Shown: positions 1-8,860 of the stretch, piece after piece
Position numbering within the stretch: position 1 is the stretch's first letter
How the letters are laid out: each line of letters begins with the position of its first letter
Origin: Betaproteobacteria bacterium
Lineage (GTDB): Bacteria; Pseudomonadota; Gammaproteobacteria; Burkholderiales; Burkholderiaceae_C
Direction of reading: 5' to 3'
Length of the DNA: 13,421 nt
Assembly: GCA_025354965.1 (NCBI GenBank)
Contig: JANXLW010000017.1
Span: 1-13,421, forward strand
The notes under the pieces: generated by a model
Database searches by the model: none
Seen by the model: the letters and a program-made list of their open reading frames with translations, nothing else
Told to the model about the DNA's origin: nothing
Program-made: the position numbers and the translations under genes

Positions 1-3000
1 GATGGGAAGGTCGCGCAATTTGGCGTCGCCCCTGATGTTTCGGGTTAGATCAAAGCCATCCATGCGCGGCATTTCGATATCGGACAAAACCACAGCGGGC
101 TTTTCTTCGCGCAATCGCTCCAGTGCCTGCAAGCCGTCTGCCGCCAACGCGACCCGAAACCCTTCGCGCTTGAGCAGGCGCTGGGTAACACGGCGCACGG
201 TGATCGAGTCATCCACCACCAGTATCAGGGGCGTCTGGCTGACACTGGTCAGCAGCGAAGTCGACAGGCGCCCAGCCTGGTCTGCATTGAACTTGAGAAG
301 ACGCGCCTGTTCGCCATAAACGGAGGCCAATGCCACCGGGTTGTAAATCAGCACCACCGTGCCCGATGCCAGCACCGACATGCCAACCAAACCCGGCAGG
401 AGGGACAGTTGCGGTCCGAGGTTTTTAACCACTACTTCCTGGTTGCCAAGCACCTCATCAACGTGCGCCGCCAGTCTTTGTCCGGCGCTGCGGAAAATCG
501 TTACAACCAGCGTCTTGGTCCGCTTCTCGCTACTTTGGGCCGATGCCTGCAGCAAGGCTCCGGCCCAGAAGAATGGAACCTTCTCGCCGTTGAAGTCAAA
601 CACGTCATCCTGGTATGCACGCTCCAGGTCAGCGACCGGTACTCGACGCACCATCTCGATCAGAGTTGCCGGTACACCAAACACCTGCGCGCCAATACGC
701 AGCATGACCACTTGCGTTACCGCGGTAGTGAGCGGCAGTATTAATTTGAACCGGGTCCCTTGTCCGCGCTCAGTCGAAGTTTCAATTCGACCGCCCAACG
801 CATTGACCTCGGCCCGCACCACATCCAGACCGATGCCACGTCCGGCAAGCTCGGTAATACTCGACGCGGTAGAAAATCCCGGCATGAAAATCAGGCTGAT
901 CGCCTGTGCATCGGTGAGTGCAGTACCTTCTGAACTCATACCGTCCGAACGCGCCTGACCGCGAATGCGATCAAGGTCCAGACCCGCACCGTCGTCCCCG
1001 AACTCAACCGTCACATCGTTGCTCTGCTGATAAAGATGGATAGTGATTGTTCCGGTGACAGGCTTTCCAGCGGCAACACGCTGCTCAGGGTCCTCGATCC
1101 CATGTGCCACAGCGTTGCGCAGCAAATGCTCAAAGGCTGGCGTCAGGCGATCCAGCACCCCGCGATCCATATCCAATGAACCACCCTGGATGTCAAGTTT
1201 GACTTGTTTGTTGGCGTCCTTCGAGGCCTGCCGGACAACACTGTACAAACGCTCCGAGATGCCTTCAAACTCAACCATCCGGGTACGCAGCAGGTCACGC
1301 TGCAACTCGCGGGCCTGACGCCCCTGTGAAATCAAATCATCTTCGGCGCCCTCAACCGTGCGTTGCAAATTGCGCTGCACGGTCGCCACGTCATGCACCG
1401 ACTCGGCCATCATGCGGGTGAGCTCCTGCACCCGGGTGAAGCGGTCAAACTCGAGTGGATCAAAACCCTGTGCCGAGTCTTTGGTCTGCGCCAGGCGGGA
1501 CTGCATCTGAGACTCCGACTGCACCTCGATATCGCGCAACTGATTTCTCAATCGGTCCAGATTGCCAGTCAATTCATCCAACGACCCACGCAACTGCCCC
1601 AAGCGCGCATCCAAGCGCGAACGGGCGATCATGACTTCCCCCGCCTGATTGACCATGTGGTCAAGCAACTGGGAGCGCACTCGCACGGTCTGGTTGGGCA
1701 ACTGTCTCAGCGGCGCCAGCGGAGTGAAAATTGGCGATACTCTCAGCGGCATGGAAATCGGCTCGACGGTGGCCGGCAGCTCGTCGGAAACTGCAACCGT
1801 GTCCTGCGCCATTGGCCGCACTTCTGGCAGACTGCGCGCCACTTCCGGGTCGCTTCGAAGCCGATCAAGCTCGGCCTGAATTCGATCAAAACGCGTTAAC
1901 AAAGAGTCCAGTTGATGCGGCTGAAATATCTCCATCCCCAACTGCTCGATGGCTGACTCCATGCGGTGCGACATCTCTCCAAGGCGCATGGCACCGGCCA
2001 GACGGGCGCTGCCCTTGAGCGTGTGCAAAACACGCAGCACTTCATTGCGGGCCCCCAGATTTTCGGGTCGCGCCGTCCATTGCCGCAATGCGCCGCCCAA
2101 CTGCGGCAGCATCTCAAGCGTTTCTTCTTCAAAAATGGCAAACAGGTCAACGTCCAGTGCATCAACTAAATCAATGTCTTCCTCTTCGTCATCGGTGAGC
2201 GCAACTCCCGCAGTAGCACCGGGAAGCTGCTCAAAACCCGACTCCATGGGATATTCCGGCTCGAGCGACTGTTCACTGTACAAACTGTCTGCATCAGCCC
2301 CGGTGCTGGCCGGAAATTCAATTTCCAGAATGGCTTTGAGTGCTTCGATCAGCGATTGATCAGATTCTTTCAAAAATCCGGCCGCAAATTGATGCAACAG
2401 ACGGCGAATATCTTCCGCTGCGGCAATGAACACATTGACGTGCTCTGGAATGCCAGGCGCGTGAAATTGCACATGTCGCAAAGTCTGTTCCAGAGCACGG
2501 GCAATGCCTGACAAGGCAACAAAGCCCACAGTAGCGGAGCTGCCGGCCAAGGAATGAGCCAATCCAACAGTCGAGTCAAAAACGGGTCGATGCAATTCCA
2601 AAGCCCATTCATTCAATTCGGTCAGCAAGCGGCGGGACCACTCATCTGCTTCGTTCAAGTAAACGTTGTACAAAGGAAGGCCGATGCGCAGAGTCCCAAT
2701 CACCTTGATCTGGTCTTCCATCGCGCTGGAAGTCACCTCAACAGTTGATGGATCGGTGGCAGAAATGTCGCCAAAGTCGGGGCTTTCGAGGTCAGAGCGC
2801 TCTGTTTGCACTGACTCCAATAAGGGCTCTCCAACATCGCCACTCGGGGTCAGTTCCGGGGCATCATCGAACACTTCTGTCGAACCGAACTCGCCCATTT
2901 CGGTCGATACGAAATTGGGGGGTGGCTGGCTTTGTGCAGTGGAAATCGCCACTTCTTCACCTGGCAATACGAGCTGAACAATCGCGCCATGCAAGCGCAG

Positions 3001-5232
3001 TGCGTCGGCGGCGGCACGGAACGCCTGCGCACTCCACGGTGCACCCGTGTTGCTTGCGATGTCTTCGACCCAACTTTCAAATCCATGCAGCGCCTTCTCT
3101 GCAAGACTCTGCAGCTCGGTGCTGGCTGGCTTTTGCTCTGCCAGCCAGGTATTGAGCAAGCGCTCCATCGACCAGGCAGCTTCACCGAAATCGTTCAGCC
3201 CAACCATCCGTGAACTGCCCTTGAGCATGTGAAAAACCCTTCGAACCGAGGTCAGTTGCCCCATATCGGCAGGGTTTTGTGCCAGCTCCTTCAGTGCCAG
3301 TAAACCAGCTTGCAAAACATCACTCGCTTCCTCGAGAAAGATGTCCTTCAGGTCAATTGCGTCCTCGTCCTCATCGCCGTCGATTTCTGGCAATTCGAAA
3401 GAAGGCGGTGGCAATTGTGGCGACAGCGCAGCGATCAACGGTGTAGCGACCTTTGCCTCCGGCAGCAGCGCCTTGCCGGTCCCCATCAAAGGTTTGAATT
3501 CACCCAATTCTTCGTCGTACACAAAGAGCTTCTTGGCGAGTTCGCGTTGATAGCTCAACATATCGATCAGAAACCCGATAGCGCCCAGGCTATTGCCAAT
3601 CCTTACAAAAGTATCTGTGTGATCGACGACAGCGGCGTCATCGACAAGGAAATGCTCGACACTGGAACGCAAGCGCAACGATGCCAGGGCAGCCTGATCC
3701 AGTCCCAAAACCGAGAAAACTCCCCGCATCTGGGACAGTTGACTGGGAACTTCGTGCAGCGGTACCTTGTCCAGCGGATCGCGAAAAAACAAGTCCAGGG
3801 ACCGTTCAATCTGGCCGAGCGTCGTTCTCAACTCACCAACGACGCTACCCATGATTTGTCGATCACTGACCCTGCGGTACAGCTCCTCCATCCACTTCTC
3901 AAGTGGCTCGGGCTGCCCGCCGGCATTGACGTGCTCAAGGCGCCGGGCAAGGCTGGCCGTGCGTTTAGTCATGTGGGAGTCAGTAGGATCCAGATCCTCG
4001 TAGGCGGCCTCAAGATAAAGCACGACAGTGGCCACTTCCATGGCAAGAGACGGCGGCGGCGGTTCACCAGAACGCGCCGTTGTTTCTATCGCGCGATTCA
4101 GTGCACGCGCCAAATCTCCGCTCTCCGGATGCAATTTCAATACTGAATCGGTCAACAGACCAAATTGTTCGATCGCCAGCTTCAGCCGGTTGGTATCGCC
4201 CCCGGCAAGCGCAGACCAGGTTTCGGTGGCCGCCGCGATGCGCTTGCGAGCCTGCACCAGTAGTGCCGGATCGAAGCGCCCAAACTGAGGTATCTCGTAG
4301 TTAAAAGAGCTGGTCTGGGTCAGGCCATAAGCGGCACGAACCGCATTGAGTACCGGTGCGTCGGCGCTAATATCAGGGATGGCTTGGGCACAGAAAAAAA
4401 GCAGATCCTGCACCAGTCGCTCAGAGACTTCCGACTCACCTCGCGATAAGACACGTTCTTGCAGAAGAACTCGCGAAACCGTCCACTTGCCGTAAATATC
4501 AAAGGGGCAAAGCCCCAATGACACAGCTTCAAAATAAGCCGCGCAAATTTTCCAGTAGGTTCGCGTCTGCGGTATAGCTTGCGCGGCGGCAAAGCCCAGA
4601 CTTATGTCGCGCATGGATTTTGCAGCGTCAATATCTCCCGATTTGAAAACCTTCAGTATGCAGCTGTCAACACGGGTTCGAACCGACCGGTCATTTGCAA
4701 GTGGTGCTTCTTCTATCGGCAAGGCAACATCTATCCAGCGCAATTCAAGCAGCCATAAATCTGCCGGATGCACGCGGCCATGGCCAACCAGCTCGCGCAC
4801 GTCACGGTACTGCGGAAATAGCGCCACGGCAGACGCGTCTTTTCCCTTGAGAACACTTTCCAGATATTCGGTCAGGGCGAAGCTGGCGCGCTCCATCTTG
4901 TTGGCGGCCTCATCGCTACAAAGTTCAGGACGTTGAATAAAACGCTGGGCCAGCGCTTCCATGGCACGCAATATCTTGGCTGGCACCGCCATGCCCACCA
5001 TCTCAAGAGCGCCAACTGCCTGATGAAGTTGCTGGCGGGCAATGCGCAACTGGCTGGCATCCAGCGCAGCCAGATCGGAGCCACGCGCCAATTCAGCATC
5101 ACGCACAAAACGGCGCAGTGCTTTGGTGGCGCCATCCAGAGATTTACGCAGTTCGTCAAGCACCCAGGCCAACGGCCCCAGGTCCTTGGACGCCAGCTCA
5201 TCGGCACCTGTCAGGGCAGCGTTTGCTTGCAT
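1..5232 (-). CDS. chpA: ChpA/PilL, CheA-type hybrid histidine kinase of the type IV pilus chemosensory system (3' end outside window)
   Basis: Central kinase of the Pil-Chp pathway; it should autophosphorylate and pass phosphate to PilG and PilH. The frame is open from the ATG to base 1, giving 1744 residues without a stop. Domains in order: an N-terminal Hpt-like domain (H70, in LHQAVGALEMVG); a helical stretch without phosphoacceptor; an Hpt-like domain with Ser at the His position (S500, LSQMRGVFSVLGL); canonical Hpt domains at H668 (HMLKGSSRMVGL), H893 (HSLAGSSATVGF) and H1070 (HTLKGSARLAGA); CheA dimerisation and kinase region from about 1185, with N-box N1373 (EHLLRNAVAHGIE), G1 DDGAGLD (1412-1418), F-box FMPGFST and G2 RGIGLDVVR (1465-1473); a CheW-like domain from about 1505; and a receiver from about 1668 (D1674, D1675, phosphoacceptor D1718), cut by the window edge. 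The start has a GGAG 11 bases upstream; an in-frame GTG four codons earlier is possible. It lies 44 bases after pilJ. Confidence 0.95.
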   Translation of the reverse strand, partial: MQANAALTGADELASKDLGPLAWVLDELRKSLDGATKALRRFVRDAELARGSDLAALDASQLRIARQQLHQAVGALEMVGMAVPAKILRAMEALAQRFIQRPELCSDEAANKMERASFALTEYLESVLKGKDASAVALFPQYRDVRELVGHGRVHPADLWLLELRWIDVALPIEEAPLANDRSVRTRVDSCILKVFKSGDIDAAKSMRDISLGFAAAQAIPQTRTYWKICAAYFEAVSLGLCPFDIYGKWTVSRVLLQERVLSRGESEVSERLVQDLLFFCAQAIPDISADAPVLNAVRAAYGLTQTSSFNYEIPQFGRFDPALLVQARKRIAAATETWSALAGGDTNRLKLAIEQFGLLTDSVLKLHPESGDLARALNRAIETTARSGEPPPPSLAMEVATVVLYLEAAYEDLDPTDSHMTKRTASLARRLEHVNAGGQPEPLEKWMEELYRRVSDRQIMGSVVGELRTTLGQIERSLDLFFRDPLDKVPLHEVPSQLSQMRGVFSVLGLDQAALASLRLRSSVEHFLVDDAAVVDHTDTFVRIGNSLGAIGFLIDMLSYQRELAKKLFVYDEELGEFKPLMGTGKALLPEAKVATPLIAALSPQLPPPSFELPEIDGDEDEDAIDLKDIFLEEASDVLQAGLLALKELAQNPADMGQLTSVRRVFHMLKGSSRMVGLNDFGEAAWSMERLLNTWLAEQKPASTELQSLAEKALHGFESWVEDIASNTGAPWSAQAFRAAADALRLHGAIVQLVLPGEEVAISTAQSQPPPNFVSTEMGEFGSTEVFDDAPELTPSGDVGEPLLESVQTERSDLESPDFGDISATDPSTVEVTSSAMEDQIKVIGTLRIGLPLYNVYLNEADEWSRRLLTELNEWALELHRPVFDSTVGLAHSLAGSSATVGFVALSGIARALEQTLRHVQFHAPGIPEHVNVFIAAAEDIRRLLHQFAAGFLKESDQSLIEALKAILEIEFPASTGADADSLYSEQSLEPEYPMESGFEQLPGATAGVALTDDEEEDIDLVDALDVDLFAIFEEETLEMLPQLGGALRQWTARPENLGARNEVLRVLHTLKGSARLAGAMRLGEMSHRMESAIEQLGMEIFQPHQLDSLLTRFDRIQAELDRLRSDPEVARSLPEVRPMAQDTVAVSDELPATVEPISMPLRVSPIFTPLAPLRQLPNQTVRVRSQLLDHMVNQAGEVMIARSRLDARLGQLRGSLDELTGNLDRLRNQLRDIEVQSESQMQSRLAQTKDSAQGFDPLEFDRFTRVQELTRMMAESVHDVATVQRNLQRTVEGAEDDLISQGRQARELQRDLLRTRMVEFEGISERLYSVVRQASKDANKQVKLDIQGGSLDMDRGVLDRLTPAFEHLLRNAVAHGIEDPEQRVAAGKPVTGTITIHLYQQSNDVTVEFGDDGAGLDLDRIRGQARSDGMSSEGTALTDAQAISLIFMPGFSTASSITELAGRGIGLDVVRAEVNALGGRIETSTERGQGTRFKLILPLTTAVTQVVMLRIGAQVFGVPATLIEMVRRVPVADLERAYQDDVFDFNGEKVPFFWAGALLQASAQSSEKRTKTLVVTIFRSAGQRLAAHVDEVLGNQEVVVKNLGPQLSLLPGLVGMSVLASGTVVLIYNPVALASVYGEQARLLKFNADQAGRLSTSLLTSVSQTPLILVVDDSITVRRVTQRLLKREGFRVALAADGLQALERLREEKPAVVLSDIEMPRMDGFDLTRNIRGDAKLRDLPI

Positions 5233-5276
5233 GGGTTCGTGCACTCCAGAGGGAAACAGGTTCGGATTGATGACGG

Positions 5277-7529
5277 TCAGGCAATCTTGAACCGTGACAC
5301 GGACTGGCGTAATTCTTCTGCCATTTTGGAAAGCTCGCGGACTTGAGCTGCGGTGGAACGGGTGCCCTCGCCAGTCTGTTCAGTCACCGCAAAAATATGT
5401 TTGATATTGTCGGCCACCACGTTGGCCAGATTGGCTTCGCGGGACGTGGAATTTGAAATTTGTTCAATCAACACGGCCAGACGTCGCGACACCTGGTCAA
5501 TCTCGGTCAGGGCAGAACCGGCGCTATCGGACAGTTTGGCGCCCTCCACCACCCCTTGCGTGGAGCGCTCCATGGCACCCACGGCATCCTGAGTGTCGGT
5601 TTGAATGGCCTTCACGAGTGCCGAAATCTGCCGCGTTGCATCCGCCGACCGCTCCGCCAGGCGTTGCACTTCCTCGGCCACCACAGAGAAGCCGCGACCG
5701 GCATCGCCAGCAGAGGCAGCCTGAATCGCCGCATTCAAAGCCAGCACATTGGTTTGCTCGGTAATGTCGGAAATCAGCTCGGTTATCTCACCAATTTCCT
5801 GGGACGATTCGCCCAGCCGTTTGATGCGTTTGGAGGTTTCCTGAATTTGGTCCCGAATCGAGTTCATGCCGCCGATGGCATTTTGCACAGCCTGCAAGCC
5901 AACTTCGGCAGCCTGTCTCGACTGCCGGGCAACAGTGGCGGACTCAAGTGCCTGCACTGACACATCATTGATTCTGGAAGCCATATCGACCACCGACCGA
6001 CCAGTTTCCCGAATTTCATGCAGTTGTTCGTTAGACGCCGCCAGCAGTTCGGTTGACGTCGTGTCCACATCAGCGGTGGTGCGCGCGACACGAGCGGCTG
6101 TTGTCTGCACATTGCCAACCAGCGACCGCAATTCTTCCACCGTGTAGTTCACCGAATCAGCGATGGCCCCGGTGATGTCCTCGGTCACTGTGGCCTCTTG
6201 TGTCAGATCGCCCTCGGCCACCGTTTGAAGTTCATTCATCAAACGCAAAATGGCCGCCTGATTGGCATCGTTCACCCGTTTGGCCTCTTGCTCCTGGTGC
6301 TCCGCAGCCTGACGCTGCGCCTCCGCTGCGTCCTGCCGCTTGCGACTGTCCAGCAATTGGACGTAGGACAGACCACCGGCGCTAAGCAAGGCCACCAATG
6401 CTGAACCTATCAGGAAAATCAATGCCAATGCGCCAAGGCCCGAGTTTAAGGAAAGTTTTCCTTGCAACTCTTCAAGATTTCGACGTAACGGTTCACTGTC
6501 CGCAATAATGGAAACTTGCGCCTCGCGGGCCGAAACCAGCCCTTGCAAATTTCCCAGTATGGCGCCGGCCTGCACCCGCGTCTCTTCAAAAAGCTTGATC
6601 AAGGCCGTCAGTTGCTCGCGCGTCTGCGGATCCTTGGCTGCCGTCAATCGCAGTTCGCCATTGCCAGCGCGCAGACCTTGTGCAATTTCCTTGAAAGTAT
6701 TCAAATCCTTGCCGAGCAGGAATACCGCCTCGGGGCTCACGCCCTCAACCGTCAGGAACTCGTTGGACGACTTGCCGATACGCTGGGTCAGCATCACCAG
6801 TTGGCCGGCCGCCGAAATATCTGCTGGTGTGGCATTTTGTTGCAGTTTCAGAGCCGACACGGTCTCGGCAATTTCAAGCAGATCGGAGGATTGCCGATTT
6901 ATGAGTCGCAACGCCGAACCGACCTGCATCAGGATTTTCTGCTGCGACATGACGATGGCCGCGTTCTTTTCGGCGCGCTCCATCAAGGGAATGATTTTTT
7001 CCAGATCCGGCTGGTAGGCTGAACTCAACGCGTCCAGGCGCATATCCTGATCACCTTCCTTCAAGCCGCGTACCGACCTGGACAATACACCGGCGCTCTC
7101 GACAATATCCGGAAAGGCTTGGGCGCCACCCACCAGTGCCTGCGAAACCGATTTGGCCAGACGTTGCGACTGCATCAAGGACTGTCCGGTAGCGCCCAAC
7201 TGCTGAGCTCCGCGGTTCGCCTTGCTTAACCCATACAAAGTTAGAACGGCCAGCAAAACCAGTGCAGCTCCCAGCATGATCGACAACATGCGCTGGTGCT
7301 GGACCACGGTTTTTCTTCCGAGAACCGGAAGGGCGATCAAGTCATCATCTACCACACCAGAGCCGTCAACAGGTCCTGGATCAGGTGCCAGCTGGGGCTC
7401 CATTTGTGGCGCCTGGTTGTCCGCCTTTTCCTGGGCTTTCTCGACTTCCATCAAATCCAAAGTGATGTCCAGCTCAGACTCGCGCGCCGGTTTGATAACT
7501 AGTTTTTTCAATTGATCAACGACAGACAT
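5277..7529 (-). CDS. pilJ: PilJ, methyl-accepting chemotaxis protein of the Pil-Chp system
   Basis: Inner-membrane receptor of the twitching/surface-sensing pathway, signalling to the kinase ChpA through PilI. The 750 residues begin with a cytoplasmic, acidic and Pro-rich stretch of about 80 residues. TM1 follows at about 81-101 (MLSIMLGAALVLLAVLTLYG), then a helical periplasmic sensor region (about 105-360) of the PilJ type, TM2 at about 363-385, a HAMP-like segment (about 425-470) and the methyl-accepting signalling coiled coil (about 480-745). The hairpin tip is clear at about 588-627 (ITEQTNVLALNAAIQAAS, then AGDAGRGFSVVAEEV). The start ATG has TAAGG seven bases upstream. It lies 21 bases after pilI and 44 bases before chpA. 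There is no C-terminal CheR-docking pentapeptide; the protein ends RFKIA. The P. aeruginosa protein is, from memory, about 680 residues, so the extra length is mainly the N-terminal extension. Confidence 0.95.
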   Translation of the reverse strand: MSVVDQLKKLVIKPARESELDITLDLMEVEKAQEKADNQAPQMEPQLAPDPGPVDGSGVVDDDLIALPVLGRKTVVQHQRMLSIMLGAALVLLAVLTLYGLSKANRGAQQLGATGQSLMQSQRLAKSVSQALVGGAQAFPDIVESAGVLSRSVRGLKEGDQDMRLDALSSAYQPDLEKIIPLMERAEKNAAIVMSQQKILMQVGSALRLINRQSSDLLEIAETVSALKLQQNATPADISAAGQLVMLTQRIGKSSNEFLTVEGVSPEAVFLLGKDLNTFKEIAQGLRAGNGELRLTAAKDPQTREQLTALIKLFEETRVQAGAILGNLQGLVSAREAQVSIIADSEPLRRNLEELQGKLSLNSGLGALALIFLIGSALVALLSAGGLSYVQLLDSRKRQDAAEAQRQAAEHQEQEAKRVNDANQAAILRLMNELQTVAEGDLTQEATVTEDITGAIADSVNYTVEELRSLVGNVQTTAARVARTTADVDTTSTELLAASNEQLHEIRETGRSVVDMASRINDVSVQALESATVARQSRQAAEVGLQAVQNAIGGMNSIRDQIQETSKRIKRLGESSQEIGEITELISDITEQTNVLALNAAIQAASAGDAGRGFSVVAEEVQRLAERSADATRQISALVKAIQTDTQDAVGAMERSTQGVVEGAKLSDSAGSALTEIDQVSRRLAVLIEQISNSTSREANLANVVADNIKHIFAVTEQTGEGTRSTAAQVRELSKMAEELRQSVSRFKIA

Positions 7530-7550
7530 AATGCAACCTTAGATAAAAAC

Positions 7551-8081
7551 TTAAGCACCAATACTGAGAAATTCGGAAAGCTGCGACAAGGACTGCAGGT
7601 TGATTTCCTGCCAGCCCACGCCGTTGAGGTCAGTGAACCAGTTCCCGAAATATGCCGGGGAACCCTCGCGTGGAGCCGCTTCACTCACGAAAGCGTCTCG
7701 CTTGCGAAGACCCGCCAGCGCGTCCACCATCAATGCGCAATTGAGCTCCAATGCCGCATTGAACGTGAGGACACTCGACTCGGCGAGTGACTGCTCGGTT
7801 CTGGTGTGTAGTGCGCCATCCGTGACGAAACTCGCCAGGTCGACAACACCAAACAGGCCACCGCGAAGGTTGGTTACGCCCATGAACCATGGGCGGCAGT
7901 AGGGCACCGCGTGCACATTCGCCAGTGGAAATATCTCGCCAGCCTGCACCAAAGGGAATAGGTAGTTCGCATCTCCAGCGCTGACTGCCAACCAGGAGGC
8001 AGCAATTGCACCGGTCTTGGCCGCCTGCAATCGGCTGGCGAGTCGGGTCTGAAGTTCTCGAAGTGCTTCGCGATTAGCCAT
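7551..8081 (-). CDS. pilI: PilI, CheW-like adaptor protein
   Basis: Cytoplasmic adaptor expected to join PilJ signalling tips to the ChpA kinase. The 176-residue protein is a single CheW-like domain after a short helical N-terminus (about 1-28). The typical motif FMGVTNLRG followed by GVVDL lies at about residues 66-81 and matches the conserved CheW pattern (G-x-x-NLRG-x-x-x-x-V-D-L). The ATG has a close AGGA (four-base spacing). The gene starts 15 bases after pilH and ends 21 bases before pilJ, which fits cotranscription. It is more divergent than flagellar CheW, as usual for PilI. The assignment as PilI rather than another CheW rests on its place between pilH and pilJ. Confidence 0.92.
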   Translation of the reverse strand: MANREALRELQTRLASRLQAAKTGAIAASWLAVSAGDANYLFPLVQAGEIFPLANVHAVPYCRPWFMGVTNLRGGLFGVVDLASFVTDGALHTRTEQSLAESSVLTFNAALELNCALMVDALAGLRKRDAFVSEAAPREGSPAYFGNWFTDLNGVGWQEINLQSLSQLSEFLSIGA

Positions 8082-8096
8082 GCCGTCCTGAGGATT

Positions 8097-8462
8097 TCAA
8101 CCCAAAGCCTTGATTTTGACAAACAACTCAGTCGCATTGATCGGTTTGGTGATGTAGTCACGCGCCCCTTGACGCATTCCCCACACCCGGTCGGTCTCCA
8201 GGTTCTTGCTGGTGCAAATGATGATCGGTATGTCGGCATACTCAGGCGACCGACTGATCGACCGCGTCAACTGGAATCCATTTCTGCCAGGCATCACGAT
8301 GTCCATTAAAATCAAGTCCGGTCTTTCTTCGGAGAGGCGACGAAAAGCTTCATCTGCGCCCTCTGCCGTACGAACCGTCAAGCCATTTTTTTGCAGCAAA
8401 TCGGTCATGAACATCAATTCGGTTTTTGAGTCGTCCACTATCAATACTTTTTGGATCACCAT
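8097..8462 (-). CDS. pilH: PilH, single-domain CheY-like response regulator
   Basis: Stand-alone receiver of 121 residues and one of the two phosphate targets of ChpA. In P. aeruginosa, PilH is linked to pilus retraction or to acting as a phosphate sink. Receiver landmarks are all present: acidic pair D10-D11 (VLIVDDSKTE), phosphoacceptor D54 (LILMDIVMPG), T84 (IIICTSKN) and K106 (YITKP). I chose the ATG at 8462, whose A is shared with the pilG TGA stop (TGATG), because AAGGAG sits exactly seven bases upstream. A TTG one codon earlier (8465) would extend the frame but has poorer spacing. The tight junction with pilG suggests translational coupling. PilH and PilG are told apart here by order in the cluster and by their usual motifs. 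Confidence 0.94.
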   Translation of the reverse strand: MVIQKVLIVDDSKTELMFMTDLLQKNGLTVRTAEGADEAFRRLSEERPDLILMDIVMPGRNGFQLTRSISRSPEYADIPIIICTSKNLETDRVWGMRQGARDYITKPINATELFVKIKALG

Positions 8463-8860
8463 CAATTTACTCCTTGCGTTGCTGTGCCAAACTGCCTCAC
8501 AGCCTGCAACAACTGGTCTTTCGTGAACGGCTTTGTCAGATAATCCTGCGCCCCGACCATTCTCCCACGTGCCTTGTCAAAAACACCATCCTTGGAAGAC
8601 AGCATGACTATCGGCACCGCCGAGAATTTGGCATGGCGCTTGATGATGGCGCAAGTCTGATAGCCATCCAGTCTGGGCATCAGGATATCGCAAAATATCA
8701 GATTCGGCTGACAGTCATTCACTTTGGCGAGCGCATCGAAACCATCCTCTGCCAGCATGACCTCGTGACCCCCCTGCTTGAGAAAAATTTCTGCGCTGCG
8801 ACGGATGGTGTTGCTGTCGTCAATCACCAGGATTTTTAAAGTCGATCCAGTCGTATTCAC
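8462..8860 (-). CDS. pilG: PilG, single-domain CheY-like response regulator
   Basis: First gene of the chemosensory cluster: a 132-residue receiver without output domain, expected to promote pilus extension when phosphorylated by ChpA. Landmarks: D14-D15 (ILVIDDSNTIRRS), phosphoacceptor D58 (LIFCDILMPRLDG), S88 (IVMLSSKDG) and K110 (YLTKPF). The DDSNTIRRSAE and SSKDGVFDKARG segments are typical of PilG. The start codon is GTG, with AGGAG nine bases upstream at 8870-8874. No ATG gives a complete receiver. The gene lies 65 bases after the rubredoxin stop, so it may be read from the rubredoxin promoter or from a promoter in that spacer. I could not recognise a convincing promoter there. Confidence 0.94.
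   Translation of the reverse strand: MNTTGSTLKILVIDDSNTIRRSAEIFLKQGGHEVMLAEDGFDALAKVNDCQPNLIFCDILMPRLDGYQTCAIIKRHAKFSAVPIVMLSSKDGVFDKARGRMVGAQDYLTKPFTKDQLLQAVRQFGTATQGVN
8470..8475 (-). promoter_or_regulatory. Shine-Dalgarno of pilH (AAGGAG), inside the end of pilG
   Basis: AAGGAG on the minus strand lies in the last codons of pilG, seven bases before the ATG at 8462. This ideal spacing selects that ATG over the TTG at 8465, and it places the pilH ribosome site inside the pilG frame, which fits coupled translation. Confidence 0.75.

Noticed and set aside
3310..4146. Long plus-strand open frame (278 codons) antisense to chpA
   Set aside because: It is a shadow of the chpA coding strand. The minus-strand frame is continuous with recognisable phosphotransfer and kinase motifs, while the plus-strand product shows no family motif.
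1..5232. Possible frameshift or domain break in the very long chpA frame
   Set aside because: I followed the frame through the whole stretch and found it open, with expected motifs in order. No disruption is seen.
8463..8465. TTG start for pilH one codon earlier
   Set aside because: The ATG at 8462 has ideal seven-base spacing from AAGGAG, and starting there gives the usual short N-terminus of PilH.
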